Shown here: positions 1 to 9,053 of the stretch, in pieces
How the letters are laid out: each line of letters begins with the position of its first letter
How positions within the stretch are numbered: the stretch's first letter is position 1
Assembly: GCF_005233515.1 (NCBI RefSeq)
Contig: NZ_QFZZ01000004.1
Coordinates: forward strand, 62,001-126,000
Direction: 5' to 3'
From: Pseudomonas sp. CFBP13508
Lineage (GTDB): Bacteria > Pseudomonadota > Gammaproteobacteria > Pseudomonadales > Pseudomonadaceae
Length of the DNA: 64,000 nucleotides
Program-made: the position numbers and the translations under genes
The notes under the pieces: model-generated
Databases searched by the model: none
Told to the model about the DNA's origin: nothing
What the model saw: the letters and a program-made list of their open reading frames with translations, nothing else

Positions 1-316
1 GCGCACGCTTGAGGATCGCATCCTGGTCGAAGGACAGGCGCGCATCCACTTCGGTGGAGATGCGGCCAGGAACCACGTTGAGAATTTCCTTGCCCACTGC
101 GACGCCGAAACGGTCGCTGGCCAGGCCGACATCGCCCTTGCAGTCGCGAACGCAATCGTTCAGCAGTTCGGCGTAACCGTGAATGGCCGAAGCCTTGAGC
201 AGCAGGGAAGGGTTGGTGGTGGCATCGGTCGGTTTGACTCGGGCGATCGCTTCGAAGTCGCCGGTGTCGGCAACCACGGTGGTGAACTGTTTGAGTTGTT
301 CCAGCTTGGAAGTCAT
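1..316 (-). CDS. tal: Transaldolase, N-terminal part (cut by window edge)
   Basis: The reverse strand reads [20 protein letters not shown] and continues with a [12 protein letters not shown] stretch, the conserved N-terminal signature of TalB-type transaldolase (pentose phosphate pathway; sedoheptulose-7-P plus glyceraldehyde-3-P to erythrose-4-P plus fructose-6-P). Only about 105 residues are inside the window; the Schiff-base lysine region lies beyond base 1. The ATG at 314-316 is the only sensible start. It points away from the exopolysaccharide island and marks its left border. The family call is firm; catalytic completeness cannot be judged. Confidence 0.93.
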   Translation of the reverse strand, partial: MTSKLEQLKQFTTVVADTGDFEAIARVKPTDATTNPSLLLKASAIHGYAELLNDCVRDCKGDVGLASDRFGVAVGKEILNVVPGRISTEVDARLSFDQDAILKRA

Positions 317-483
317 GGGCGTGCTCTATCCTATGGGTCTGAAGACATTACCCGAGCGCTGACGGGCACTCAAGGGTGCATTCGTGGATCGATGGCCCCG
401 GTGGCAACAACCTGAAAACGATTGTTTGAAAGGTGGGGCGCGGTGTCGCTGAATACGATGCCAAAACAGCCCACAGGTTCAAA

Positions 484-511
484 GCAACCGACCTGTGAAC
501 AGGCCGGTTGC
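484..511 (-). terminator. Hairpin downstream of the glycoside hydrolase gene
   Basis: Read on the minus strand, GCAACCG..CCTG and CAGG..CGGTTGC pair in a long stem with a four-base loop, directly after the stop of the gene at 519. Only a short TTTG follows instead of a long T run, so it is a plausible but imperfect intrinsic terminator. Confidence 0.5.
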
Positions 512-518
512 CCATGTC

Positions 519-1475
519 CTACTCAGCGTTCAACACACCTTCCACGGACAACCGTGCCGGTTTTGGCTGACCGTCAGAGGTGAGAAAGCCGAAGTTCTTC
601 TCGCGATCGTTGCTGCCCGAATCACTGTTCCGCCATTCATAGATAGAGGTCAGGGGAATATTCAGGCGTTTAACGTCGGTAATAAACGCGTTGATCTTGG
701 TCGCTTGCCCTTCAGGACCGCCGTTGGAGGCGAGGGCCGAAACCCCCCATTCACTGATGACCCCCGGCAGATTGAAGTTCTGCTGGATGAAGGTCTGTGC
801 GTTGCTGATCTGCGTGGCGGTCATGCCGTAAGGGTGATAGGAAACGGCGTTGAGGCACTTGGGGTAATCGCTGACGATACTTTTCATCGCCACCGTCGAC
901 GCCGAGCCGGCGCTTGGCGGCCGGGCGAAGCCGAAGCCGACCCGTGGCGTCGCCTGCGGCTGACCTTCGAAGGCCTTGCACATGCCGGCCATGAACGGCA
1001 CGAAGGTGGTGTCGAAATTGCGCGTCGGCCAATAGGTTTCCAGGTCCGGTTCGTTCCATATTTCGATCGCTACCAGTTGCGAGCTCCAGGATTTTTCCAG
1101 CCCGGTCACGGTGTTGGCGAACTTAGCGCCGGCGGCGTTCAGCTCTTCGGGCGAAGTGGCCGGCAGTGCCTTGATCGCGCGCACCGTCAGCAGTACTGGC
1201 AGCCCGGCGGAAGCGGCGGCGGCGAAGGCGTCGCTGACCTGTTTCTGATACGTCTTGGCGGTGAGGCTGTCGCTCCACACGCCGAAGCGCACAAAGCTGA
1301 AGCCGGCGGCCTTGATTTGCGCGGCATCGGCGGCGGTGAAGCTCTGGATTTTCACCTGCACGCCGATGGTTTTTGCTGGAAGGTTGGGGAACAGCTCACT
1401 GGCGTGAACCTGGCTTGCGGCACCAAGCGCCATCAGGGCGAGGGCGGCGAGTTTATTGCGCTGTGCTGTTTTCAT
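519..1475 (-). CDS. Secreted clan-A glycoside hydrolase (PslG/GH39-like), candidate polysaccharide hydrolase
   Basis: 318 aa with a Sec signal peptide (about residues 1-26, ending VHA). The fold signature is that of a (beta/alpha)8 retaining glycosidase: IWNEPD supplies the acid/base Glu142 and VISEWG the nucleophile Glu242. Such enzymes beside exopolysaccharide genes (PslG in the psl cluster) trim or release polymer in the periplasm. The start is supported by AGGAGAG upstream. It is divergent from wzb across a 289-base gap, so it may share control with the island. It is shorter than PslG (about 440 aa). The substrate is unknown; a role on the polymer made here is inferred from position. Confidence 0.75.
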   Translation of the reverse strand: MKTAQRNKLAALALMALGAASQVHASELFPNLPAKTIGVQVKIQSFTAADAAQIKAAGFSFVRFGVWSDSLTAKTYQKQVSDAFAAAASAGLPVLLTVRAIKALPATSPEELNAAGAKFANTVTGLEKSWSSQLVAIEIWNEPDLETYWPTRNFDTTFVPFMAGMCKAFEGQPQATPRVGFGFARPPSAGSASTVAMKSIVSDYPKCLNAVSYHPYGMTATQISNAQTFIQQNFNLPGVISEWGVSALASNGGPEGQATKINAFITDVKRLNIPLTSIYEWRNSDSGSNDREKNFGFLTSDGQPKPARLSVEGVLNAE

Positions 1476-1764
1476 GTCTGCTCTCCTGAAGAGAATGACA
1501 ACTACGAATATTTATCCCGTTACTCAATTTCCGATAACGGTGATGGCACTAAGTGCGCGAATGTTATTTTTTGTCAGGAAAACAGCAACTGAAAATCACA
1601 GTTATTTTTAGTCCGCTAATAGTGGTTGGGGCGGCTTAAAACGCTGTGGTACTTAATGTTCCTGTACTAACAGGGCGAAGCTATTTCTGAGTGCAGGAAA
1701 GTCGTGAGGGTTCATTAACTTTCGCGACATGTTGGCTGTTTGATATTACACAGGAAAGCAAGAC
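1476..1764. promoter_or_regulatory. Divergent promoter region of the exopolysaccharide operon
   Basis: This AT-rich gap separates the hydrolase gene from wzb. It contains TTAG-TCCG-CTAA (about 1608-1619), a small inverted repeat. The 14-mer AGTTATTTTTAGTC at 1600-1613 recurs exactly at 12982-12995 in the galU/galE gap. No convincing -35/-10 pair was identified. A regulatory role is inferred from the repeat and the divergent layout. Confidence 0.45.
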
Positions 1765-2205
1765 TTGTTCAAAAAGATCCTCGTTGTCTGCGTGGGCAAT
1801 ATATGCCGAAGTCCGACGGCCGAACTGCTGCTGCGCAACGCGCTGGGCCCGTCCGCCATCACCGTGTCCTCAGCCGGCCTGTCCGCCCGCGTCGGCGAGG
1901 GCGTGGAGGCCTCGGCGCGGCAGGTTCTCGAAGAGCACGGGCATTGCGCCGAGGCCTTCAAGGCGCGGCAACTGACTTCGGACATCGTCAATGACTCGGA
2001 CCTGATCCTGGTCATGGAAAAGGCCCACGTCAATCAAGTGCTGAAGATTGCCTCGCACGCCAGAGGCAAAGTGTTTCTGCTCGGCAAGTGGCAGAGCGAG
2101 CGCGAAATACATGATCCGTATCGTCAAGGCAAAGCCGCGTTTATTCATGCCCACGCATTGATTGAAGATGCTGTTAGTTCATGGGCGAAGCGTCTCGGGC
2201 ATTGA
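1765..2205 (+). CDS. wzb: Low-molecular-weight protein tyrosine phosphatase (Wzb/Etp type)
   Basis: 146 aa, normal for the family. The N-terminal P-loop CVGNICRSPTA contains catalytic Cys9 and Arg15 (C-x5-R-S), and the general acid is Asp117 in the DPY motif. Wzb-type enzymes dephosphorylate the C-terminal tyrosines of the cognate Wzc kinase, which controls polymer length and export. The start is a TTG with AGGAAAG upstream. It is the first gene of the operon and lies 39 bases before wzc, its expected substrate. Confidence 0.92.
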   Translation: MFKKILVVCVGNICRSPTAELLLRNALGPSAITVSSAGLSARVGEGVEASARQVLEEHGHCAEAFKARQLTSDIVNDSDLILVMEKAHVNQVLKIASHARGKVFLLGKWQSEREIHDPYRQGKAAFIHAHALIEDAVSSWAKRLGH

Positions 2206-2244
2206 TGAATCTTCTTCAGAACAGTAAATGGTAAGAACAGACTT

Positions 2245-4467
2245 ATGCAGTTACCGTCCGTAATCGGCACCCGCGACAATGATCAAGACAGTATTGATCT
2301 GCTCGGCATCTTCGGCAGCCTGATCGACCAGAAGTGGCTGATCGGCGCGCTGACCGGTGCCTTCATGGTCACCGGCGTCGCCTATGCGGTTCTGGCAACG
2401 CCGGTGTACCTGGCGAACGCGCTGGTGCAGGTCGAACCGAAAAAGAACGACATGCTCGGTTTCTCCGACCTCAACAGCATGCTCGGCGGGCAATCGCCGT
2501 CGGTGACCGAAATCGGCATCATCAAATCCCGCGCGGTGATCGGCAAAACCGTTGACGACCTGCGCCTGGATATCGACGTCACCCCCAACACGTTCCCGTT
2601 GATCGGCGGCTTCCTTTCGCGGCGCTATCGCGGTGACAGCGAGACCAGCGTCGCGCCGCCGCGTTTCGGTTTGAACAGTTATGCCTGGGGCGGCGAACGT
2701 CTGGAATTCAATCGGCTGCAATTGCCGAAAGACCTGCTCGGCAAGAAACTCACCCTGATCGCCGGCGAACAGCAGCGTTTTCAACTGTTCGATGAAAACG
2801 ACAATCTGCTCGCCGAAGGCGTGGCCGGCGAAGCGTTTGCCAACGACGGCGTAGAAGGGCAGATCGCGCACTTGTCGGCCAACCCCGGAACGCGCTTTCA
2901 GGTGGTGCGCAATCCACGCATCGTGACCATCCAGGGCTATCAGGACGCGCTGGATATCTCCGAACAAGGCAAGGAGTCGGGGATCATTCGTCTGGCGCTG
3001 GCCAGCTCCGACGCGGCCGAGGCGGTGAAGATCCTCAACAAGATCGCCTCGCTCTACGTCGAGCAAAACGTACGGCGCACTTCGGCGGAAGCCGCGCAGA
3101 GCCTCGCGTTTCTGCAAAGCCAGTTGCCCCAGGTCAAGCGTGATCTGGCCAAGGCCAGCGACGCCTTGAATGCCTACCAGACCCACGGCAAGACCGTGAA
3201 CATCTCGCTGGAGACCCAGTCGGTGCTGGGCCAGTCGGTGGCGCTGGAAACGCGCATCTCCGAGCTGAAAATGCAGCAGGCCGAACTCGATCGCAAGTTC
3301 ACCAAACAGCACCCGGCCTATCGCGCCTTGATGACGCAGATCGGCGAGCTGACCCAGCAGCAGAAATCTCTCGAGGGCAAGGTTCAGGACTTGCCGGCCA
3401 CTCAGCAGGAATTGCTCAACCTGACCCGCGACGTCGAGGTGGCTTCGCAGATCTACACGCAGTTGCTGAACAAATCGCAAGAACTGGACATCGTCCGCGC
3501 CGGGGCCGTCGGCAACGTGCGCCTGATCGACACTGCCGATGTCGACCTGACCAATCCGATCAAACCGAAGAAACCACTGATCGTGCTGATCGCGACATTG
3601 CTCGGCGCGTTTGTCGGCGTGGCGCTGGTGCTGCTGCGCAAATCCCTTAGCCGAGGCCTTGAAGGTCCAGAAGGCATCGAGCAGTTGGGCCTGCCGGTTT
3701 ACGCGTCGATTCCCTACAGCGCCTTGCAGGAAGAAGAGGACAACAAAAAGGGCCGCGCCCGCGACGGCGTCGACAAGCCTGCGTACCTGCTGGCGCTGCG
3801 CAACCCGACCGATCTGTCGATCGAATCGATCCGCAGCCTGCGCACCTGCCTGCACTTTGCCGGGCTCGATTCGACCAACAACCGCATCATGATTTCCGGG
3901 CCGAGCCCACAGGTCGGCAAGACCTTCGTCTCGTCCAACCTCGCGGCGGTCATGGCCCTCAGCGGCCAGCGCGTGGTGCTGATCGATGCCGACATGCGCA
4001 AAGGGCATCTGCACAAAACCCTCAACACGCCGATCAGCAATGGTCTGTCCGACCTGCTGGTCAAGCGCTGCACCCTTGAGCAGGCGATCAACAAAGTCGA
4101 AGTCGACAACCTGCATTTCATCAGCCGGGGGCAAGTGCCGCCCAATCCTTCCGAGCTGCTGATGCACGCCAACTTCCGCGAGCTGCTGGCCGAACTCAGC
4201 GAGCGCTACGACCTGGTGATCATCGACACGCCGCCACTGCTGGCAGTGACCGATGCCGCCATCGTCGGTCGCGAGGCCGGCATCAGCCTGATCGTCACCC
4301 GCTTCGGGGTGAACCCGGCCAAAGAGATCGAACTGACCATTCGCCGCTTCGCCCAGAACGGCATCGAGTTGAAAGGCGCGGTGTTCAACGGCGTCGAGAA
4401 GCGTGCGGCCAGCTATTACGGCGGCACTGGCTATTACAACTACGAATACGCGTCCGACAAATCCTGA
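2245..4467 (+). CDS. wzc: Polysaccharide co-polymerase / bacterial tyrosine autokinase (Wzc type)
   Basis: 740 aa inner-membrane protein. It has a Wzz-like N-terminal part with membrane segments near residues 33-52 and 443-460 enclosing a periplasmic coiled-coil region, then a cytoplasmic BY-kinase domain. That domain has Walker A GPSPQVGKT (about 552-560), Walker A' VVLIDADM (about 577) and Walker B LVIIDTPP (about 657). The tail from about 723 carries a tyrosine cluster (SYYGGTGYYNYEY) that is autophosphorylated. Cycling with Wzb governs polymerisation and transfer to the Wza channel. All key motifs are intact. Confidence 0.94.
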   Translation: MQLPSVIGTRDNDQDSIDLLGIFGSLIDQKWLIGALTGAFMVTGVAYAVLATPVYLANALVQVEPKKNDMLGFSDLNSMLGGQSPSVTEIGIIKSRAVIGKTVDDLRLDIDVTPNTFPLIGGFLSRRYRGDSETSVAPPRFGLNSYAWGGERLEFNRLQLPKDLLGKKLTLIAGEQQRFQLFDENDNLLAEGVAGEAFANDGVEGQIAHLSANPGTRFQVVRNPRIVTIQGYQDALDISEQGKESGIIRLALASSDAAEAVKILNKIASLYVEQNVRRTSAEAAQSLAFLQSQLPQVKRDLAKASDALNAYQTHGKTVNISLETQSVLGQSVALETRISELKMQQAELDRKFTKQHPAYRALMTQIGELTQQQKSLEGKVQDLPATQQELLNLTRDVEVASQIYTQLLNKSQELDIVRAGAVGNVRLIDTADVDLTNPIKPKKPLIVLIATLLGAFVGVALVLLRKSLSRGLEGPEGIEQLGLPVYASIPYSALQEEEDNKKGRARDGVDKPAYLLALRNPTDLSIESIRSLRTCLHFAGLDSTNNRIMISGPSPQVGKTFVSSNLAAVMALSGQRVVLIDADMRKGHLHKTLNTPISNGLSDLLVKRCTLEQAINKVEVDNLHFISRGQVPPNPSELLMHANFRELLAELSERYDLVIIDTPPLLAVTDAAIVGREAGISLIVTRFGVNPAKEIELTIRRFAQNGIELKGAVFNGVEKRAASYYGGTGYYNYEYASDKS

Positions 4468-4507
4468 TGGTTGCCGATTGTTCTTTCCTGTTTGAAGTGG
4501 GTGAGTT

Positions 4508-5590
4508 GTGAAAAAAATACTGCACGTGGCAGAGACGATCAAAGGTGGCGTGGCGACGGTGATCCGCACGATCTCGGCATCGCCTGAAGGCGACGCGGCG
4601 AATTATCAACTTGTCTATCTGGTGCCCGAGGATCAGGCCAAGGAGCTGCACGGCATCGCCCCGCAGCAGGTGCGCACCTTTCCACGCAGCGGTCGCAACG
4701 TGCCATCGCTGCTGCGTTTCGCCTGGCGCCTGAGCCAGGTGCTGCTCAAGGAAAAGCCCGACGTCGTGCATTTGCACAGCACCTTTTCCGGAGTGATCGG
4801 CCGTGTTGTGTGCGTGCTGTTGCGACCATGGCGCAAGCCGAAAATCGTCTACTGCCCGCACGCGTTTTCGTTCCTGATGGAAAGCTCGCCGACCAAGCAG
4901 AAGGTCTATGCGTGGATCGAGCGCGTGCTGCAGAAAGTCACCGACGTGATCATCTGCGTCAGCCAGTACGAGCTGGATAAAGCCGCGCGTTTCGGCATCG
5001 AGCGCAAGCGCATGAAGCTGATCTACAACGGCATTCACCACAAGGACGACGCACCGAAGAGCGCTGGCGCCGAGCCGATTCATCTGCTGTTCGTCGGGCG
5101 CCTGGATTACCAGAAAGGCTTCGACGTGCTGCTCAAGGCCTACGCCAAGGTCAATCGCAACGACCTCAAACTGACAGTGGTTGGCAGTGCGGTCAACGAA
5201 GACTCGGTCGAGTGCCCGCCGATGGATTCGGTCGAGTACCTGCCGTGGGTGACGCCGAGTGAAGTGCAGGCGCTGTATCAGAAAGCCGATGCGCTGATCG
5301 TGCCGAGTCGCTGGGAAGGCTTTGCCATGGTGCCGCTGGAAGGCATGGCCATGGGGCTGCCGGTGATTGCCAGCAACTGCACCTCACTGCCGGAACTGGT
5401 CACCAACGAAGTGTCTGGCTACGTCTTCCCGTCCGGTGATCACCAGGCGCTGGCCGACGTTTTGACGATCATCCAGAAGCCGCGCCTGCTCGACCTCGGC
5501 AACGAAGGTCGGAGCATTGTCCGCGAACGTTTCAGCGCAGCGTTGATGATCCGCCAGACCTACGACCTGTATCACGCTCCCACTTATTAA
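4508..5590 (+). CDS. GT4-family glycosyltransferase
   Basis: 360 aa, GTG start. The two-domain GT-B fold is indicated by the N-terminal KGGVATV glycine loop, the central VGRLDYQKGFDVLL motif (about residues 195-210) and the E-x7-E type donor site EGFAMVPLEGMAMG (about 270-283). GT4 enzymes are retaining transferases that add a sugar from a nucleotide donor to the lipid-linked intermediate on the cytoplasmic face. It is the only clear non-priming glycosyltransferase in the island. Donor and acceptor cannot be read from sequence. Confidence 0.88.
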   Translation: MKKILHVAETIKGGVATVIRTISASPEGDAANYQLVYLVPEDQAKELHGIAPQQVRTFPRSGRNVPSLLRFAWRLSQVLLKEKPDVVHLHSTFSGVIGRVVCVLLRPWRKPKIVYCPHAFSFLMESSPTKQKVYAWIERVLQKVTDVIICVSQYELDKAARFGIERKRMKLIYNGIHHKDDAPKSAGAEPIHLLFVGRLDYQKGFDVLLKAYAKVNRNDLKLTVVGSAVNEDSVECPPMDSVEYLPWVTPSEVQALYQKADALIVPSRWEGFAMVPLEGMAMGLPVIASNCTSLPELVTNEVSGYVFPSGDHQALADVLTIIQKPRLLDLGNEGRSIVRERFSAALMIRQTYDLYHAPTY

Positions 5591-5605
5591 GTAGAACTCA
5601 AGCTT

Positions 5606-6718
5606 ATGAACGTAACGATTTTGCATGGCTACAGTGCGTCTAACTCCGGTGACGGTCTGCTCGTCGATCTGGCCATTGCTCTGGTGCAGCGTAACTTTGG
5701 TGACGACACCGCGATCAGTGTCGTGGCGTCCGACCCTGAGTCGTTCAACTATCTGCCGCACCCGCGTTTCGATGCGCCGGTGATGGCGGCCAAGGGTCTG
5801 GGGCGGGTCAAGCAAGCGGTGTTTCTCAATCAGTCCTACGCCGGGCTCGCCGATCTGCTGAAGAAAACCGATCTGATCGTCGGTGTCGGCGGCGGCTACA
5901 TGCGTTCGAAAAGCGCCTTCGAGCACATCAAGCTGAAGCTCGGCCATGCCAAGCAACTGGAAACCGCGATTCTCAGCAAAGTGCCGTCGGTGTACCTGCC
6001 GCAGAGCATCGGCCCGTTCCACGGCGAGAGCAGCAAGATCGTTGAACACTACGCCAGCGCCGATGCGGTGTTCGTGCGTGACAACCGTTCCTCGGCGATT
6101 TTTGATGCTTGCGAAAACGTCTACCGCGCGCCGGATCTGGCCGTGCAGTCGCTGGCGAGCAAGATTCTTCAGCAACCGAAATTCACTCGCTGCGCCGCCT
6201 CGCCGGCGACAGTCTGCGTGGTGCTGCGCAAGCCACCGGAGTGGAGCAAGGAGAAGAAGGTCGCTTACGTGGCCAATCTGAAACTGCTGCTGCAGCGTCT
6301 GAAGAACAAAAGCAAAGTGGTCTGCGCCGTGCAAAGCGCCGTACGTGGCAACGATGACGGCGCGTTCTACCGCGAGCTGGGCATCAACGAAGATCTGCTG
6401 TCGCTGAAGGCAACCATTGCCAAGTACCAACCGGACCTGGTGATCTCGGTGCGTCTGCACGGCGCCATCGAATCGCTGCTCTCCGGCGTGCCGGCGTATC
6501 ACATCAGCTACGAGCGCAAAGGCTTTGGCGCCTATCAGGACATGGGCGTCGAGGACTGGGTGATCAACGGCGGCGATATCGACGTCGACACCATCATCAA
6601 CACCGTTTACGCGCCCAATGCCTTGGCGGATTTCGGCAAGCGCCTGACCGACACTTGCCGCGAGATCGAGGCGAAAACCGTGGCCATGGACGAAATCATC
6701 AAGGGTGTCGTTCGATGA
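5606..6718 (+). CDS. Polysaccharide pyruvyltransferase family protein (WcaK/CsaB-like)
   Basis: 370 aa. It shows the family pattern: N-terminal GYSASNSGDGLL loop, DLIVGVGGGY near residue 95, LPQSIGPF near 132, and a late VSVRLHGAIESLLSGVPAY segment that contributes catalytic Arg and His residues. Family members transfer pyruvate from phosphoenolpyruvate to a sugar as a ketal, giving an acidic group. Some members of the fold may act as glycosyltransferases. It overlaps the next gene by ATGA, so the two are translationally coupled. Confidence 0.85.
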   Translation: MNVTILHGYSASNSGDGLLVDLAIALVQRNFGDDTAISVVASDPESFNYLPHPRFDAPVMAAKGLGRVKQAVFLNQSYAGLADLLKKTDLIVGVGGGYMRSKSAFEHIKLKLGHAKQLETAILSKVPSVYLPQSIGPFHGESSKIVEHYASADAVFVRDNRSSAIFDACENVYRAPDLAVQSLASKILQQPKFTRCAASPATVCVVLRKPPEWSKEKKVAYVANLKLLLQRLKNKSKVVCAVQSAVRGNDDGAFYRELGINEDLLSLKATIAKYQPDLVISVRLHGAIESLLSGVPAYHISYERKGFGAYQDMGVEDWVINGGDIDVDTIINTVYAPNALADFGKRLTDTCREIEAKTVAMDEIIKGVVR

Positions 6719-7947
6719 TATTTCGGCTGTTGCTTCGCGGCGGAGCCTTGGGCGCGAAGTTCTTGCTGGTGTTGGCCATCACCCATTACCTCGGTTACGA
6801 GGCGCTGGGTTTTTACGGTGTGGTGGTCGCGGCTTCGCTGATCGCATCGAAGTTCTACAGCGTCGGCTTCAGTTCCGAAATCAACCGGCTGATCAGCGTC
6901 GGCGGCAGTTCGCGACGCGTGGTCGACAAGGTTCTGCTGCTGTATCTGGCGGTGGGGCTGTTGTTGTCGGTGCTGACGGTGCTGATCTATTCGCTGTTCC
7001 AGTCGGTAGAAGCAACCGCCACGTTGATCCTGTGCGTGACGCTGGTGTTGCTCACCGAGCACCTGTCGTTCGAAATCAATTCCTTCGTGTTTTCCGCGCA
7101 GAAAGCCACCGCCGGCGCTCTGCTGTTCTTCATCAAGACTGGCCTGTGGGCGGCGTTGGCGGTGGGCGGCATGGTGCTCGGCTGGGTCGCGGGCATCGCC
7201 AGTGTGTTGTGGCTGTGGGTCGTCGCCAACGTGCTGGTAATCATCGCCGGTTATTTGATCGTGGTGAACGTGCACAAGGGCCGCGAAGCCGCGCCGCTGG
7301 ACACCGCGACGGTGTGGAAGGCCGGGTTGCCGTTCTATCTCGGCACCGGTCTGATCGCCCTGAGTCAGTACGCCGAGCGCTTTCTGATCATCGACCTCGA
7401 GCCCTACGCCAGCCTCGGTAAATATGTGTACGCGTGGTCCGCGGCCAACACTTTGCAGGCGTTGTCGTACGCGGTGGTGGCGGTGGTCGGCATTCCGGTG
7501 CTGGCCAAGCGTTTCCAGGCCGATCAACAGGCGTTCACGGTCAGGCAACTGTTCGTCAACAAATGGGTGATGCGCTCGCTGGTGGTCTCCGCCGTTGTGG
7601 CCGTGGCGATCTATGTGTTTTTCAATGTGTTGCTCGATTACGTCGCCAGCAGCGTGCCGCGCCCGGATAACGCGCTCCTCGCGGTGCTGATTTTTTCCTT
7701 CGCTTTGCGGGCGATTGGCGACATCGTCTGGGGCGGTTTGATTGCTTCGAAAAACAGCCGGGTGTCGCTGGCCAGCGCGACGCTCTGCCTGCTGATTTCA
7801 GTGCCGATCAGCTATGTGCTGATCAAGCATTACTCGATCTACGGCGCGGCGTGGGGCAACGTTTTCGCCATCGTCGTGCAGCTCAGTGTGATTGCAGTGT
7901 TGACCCGTGTCACCGGCGCGAAAAAGGCTGCGCTGTCATGGGCCTGA
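6715..7947 (+). CDS. Polysaccharide flippase (Wzx, oligosaccharide flippase/MATE-like superfamily)
   Basis: 410 aa with about 12 hydrophobic segments and no soluble domain. It has the N-terminal amphipathic RLLLRGGALGAKFLL start typical of O-antigen and exopolysaccharide flippases. It would move undecaprenyl-PP-linked repeat units to the periplasmic face. The start at 6715 is chosen because it forms an ATGA overlap with the preceding stop; an upstream in-frame start at 6655 would overlap too far. Its order after the sugar-modifying genes fits Wzx. Confidence 0.85.
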   Translation: MIFRLLLRGGALGAKFLLVLAITHYLGYEALGFYGVVVAASLIASKFYSVGFSSEINRLISVGGSSRRVVDKVLLLYLAVGLLLSVLTVLIYSLFQSVEATATLILCVTLVLLTEHLSFEINSFVFSAQKATAGALLFFIKTGLWAALAVGGMVLGWVAGIASVLWLWVVANVLVIIAGYLIVVNVHKGREAAPLDTATVWKAGLPFYLGTGLIALSQYAERFLIIDLEPYASLGKYVYAWSAANTLQALSYAVVAVVGIPVLAKRFQADQQAFTVRQLFVNKWVMRSLVVSAVVAVAIYVFFNVLLDYVASSVPRPDNALLAVLIFSFALRAIGDIVWGGLIASKNSRVSLASATLCLLISVPISYVLIKHYSIYGAAWGNVFAIVVQLSVIAVLTRVTGAKKAALSWA

Positions 7948-9041
7948 AATTGCCGCGCATCGAGTTTCGTGGGCGCAAATTCGATTCGTCGATTTCCTTT
8001 CTGATCCTGTTCACCGGGCTGTTTCTGTCAGTGGCGATGCCGCTGTTGGTGCCGCGTGATCCGGGGCCGGATGCGATGACCTTGTGGTCGTCGTATGCGC
8101 GTGCCGACAACTGCAATTTCTGGAACCCGTTCTCGCCGGATCGCTCGTCCTACGAGTGTTCGGCGTTCCTGCTGCGGCCCACCGGGATCAACCTGACCAA
8201 CGCCTGGGCCTACGGCATGTTCTGCAATTTCTTTCTCACCGCAATTCCGGTGGTGGTGTTCCGGCGCATGCCGTTGACCATTTTCGGCACCCTGTGCCTA
8301 TGGGGCATCGTGCGTTCGTTTTTCCTTGAGAACCTGACCAAGGAAATCATCGTGTCGGTGGCGGTGTTGAGCATTCTGCTCAGCGCATTGACGCGCAAAT
8401 ATCGCGGCGGTTTTTTCCTCTCGGCGGTGATTTACGGTGTGCTGATCCGGCCGTACTGGATCCTGTTTTCGCTGTCGTGGGTCGGCGTCTGCGTGATGAA
8501 AAAGTACGTCTCGCGCTTCACCTTCTTCCTGATGCTGTTCCTGTTTTATCTGGCGGTGGCCATGGCCATTCAGCTGGCGTTGGGCTTTCCGGTGTCATCG
8601 ATCCGCGCGAGCAACAACGAGCTGCGCACGGCGGGCGAGGAGGGCTCGAAGTCGCTGATCGTTTCGTGGCTCAGCGGCAGCGACTTCGTCTCCCAGGCGC
8701 TGGATTCGATGATCATTTTCTTCCGCCTGTCGTTCCCGGTTGAGCTGATTCTGCTGTCCGGGCCGGGGCAGGTGATCTTCGTTGCGCTGATGATCATGAC
8801 CGCGCTGCTGCTGTTCAAAGTCATCACTTCGACCGACTACAAGGGCGCGCCGATCCAGACCAAACCCAAGGAACTGATCGCGATTCCGCTGGCGTTTCTG
8901 TTGGTGCAAGGCTTGTTCGAGCCGGACTTCGGCTCCTTCGCCCGCCACTTCTCGATGGTGGTGCCGGTGTTGTTCGTCGGCCTGGGCTTGATGCTGCGCG
9001 CGAACAAACCGGCGCAGGTCGAATCAAGAATTCTCACTTAA
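7938..9041 (+). CDS. Polytopic membrane protein, candidate Wzy-type polymerase
   Basis: 367 aa and strongly hydrophobic, with roughly nine or ten membrane segments. A larger hydrophilic loop near residues 38-70 contains a Cys pair (DNCNFWNPFS, YECSAF), and another lies around residues 205-235. No enzyme motif is recognised. The case for a polymerase is positional: a Wzx/Wzc/Wza system needs a Wzy, and this protein between flippase and acyltransferase is the only polytopic protein left without a role. The start at 7938 overlaps the flippase end by 10 bases; the longer frame from 7851 encodes an implausible Arg/Cys-rich extension. Confidence 0.6.
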   Translation: MGLKLPRIEFRGRKFDSSISFLILFTGLFLSVAMPLLVPRDPGPDAMTLWSSYARADNCNFWNPFSPDRSSYECSAFLLRPTGINLTNAWAYGMFCNFFLTAIPVVVFRRMPLTIFGTLCLWGIVRSFFLENLTKEIIVSVAVLSILLSALTRKYRGGFFLSAVIYGVLIRPYWILFSLSWVGVCVMKKYVSRFTFFLMLFLFYLAVAMAIQLALGFPVSSIRASNNELRTAGEEGSKSLIVSWLSGSDFVSQALDSMIIFFRLSFPVELILLSGPGQVIFVALMIMTALLLFKVITSTDYKGAPIQTKPKELIAIPLAFLLVQGLFEPDFGSFARHFSMVVPVLFVGLGLMLRANKPAQVESRILT

Positions 9042-9053
9042 GGCAGGTGCTCT

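Noticed and set aside
2251..4569. Long minus-strand open frame (772 codons) opposite wzc
   Set aside because: It is a composition shadow of the GC-rich wzc gene; the plus strand has all kinase motifs and the minus product has no recognisable domain.
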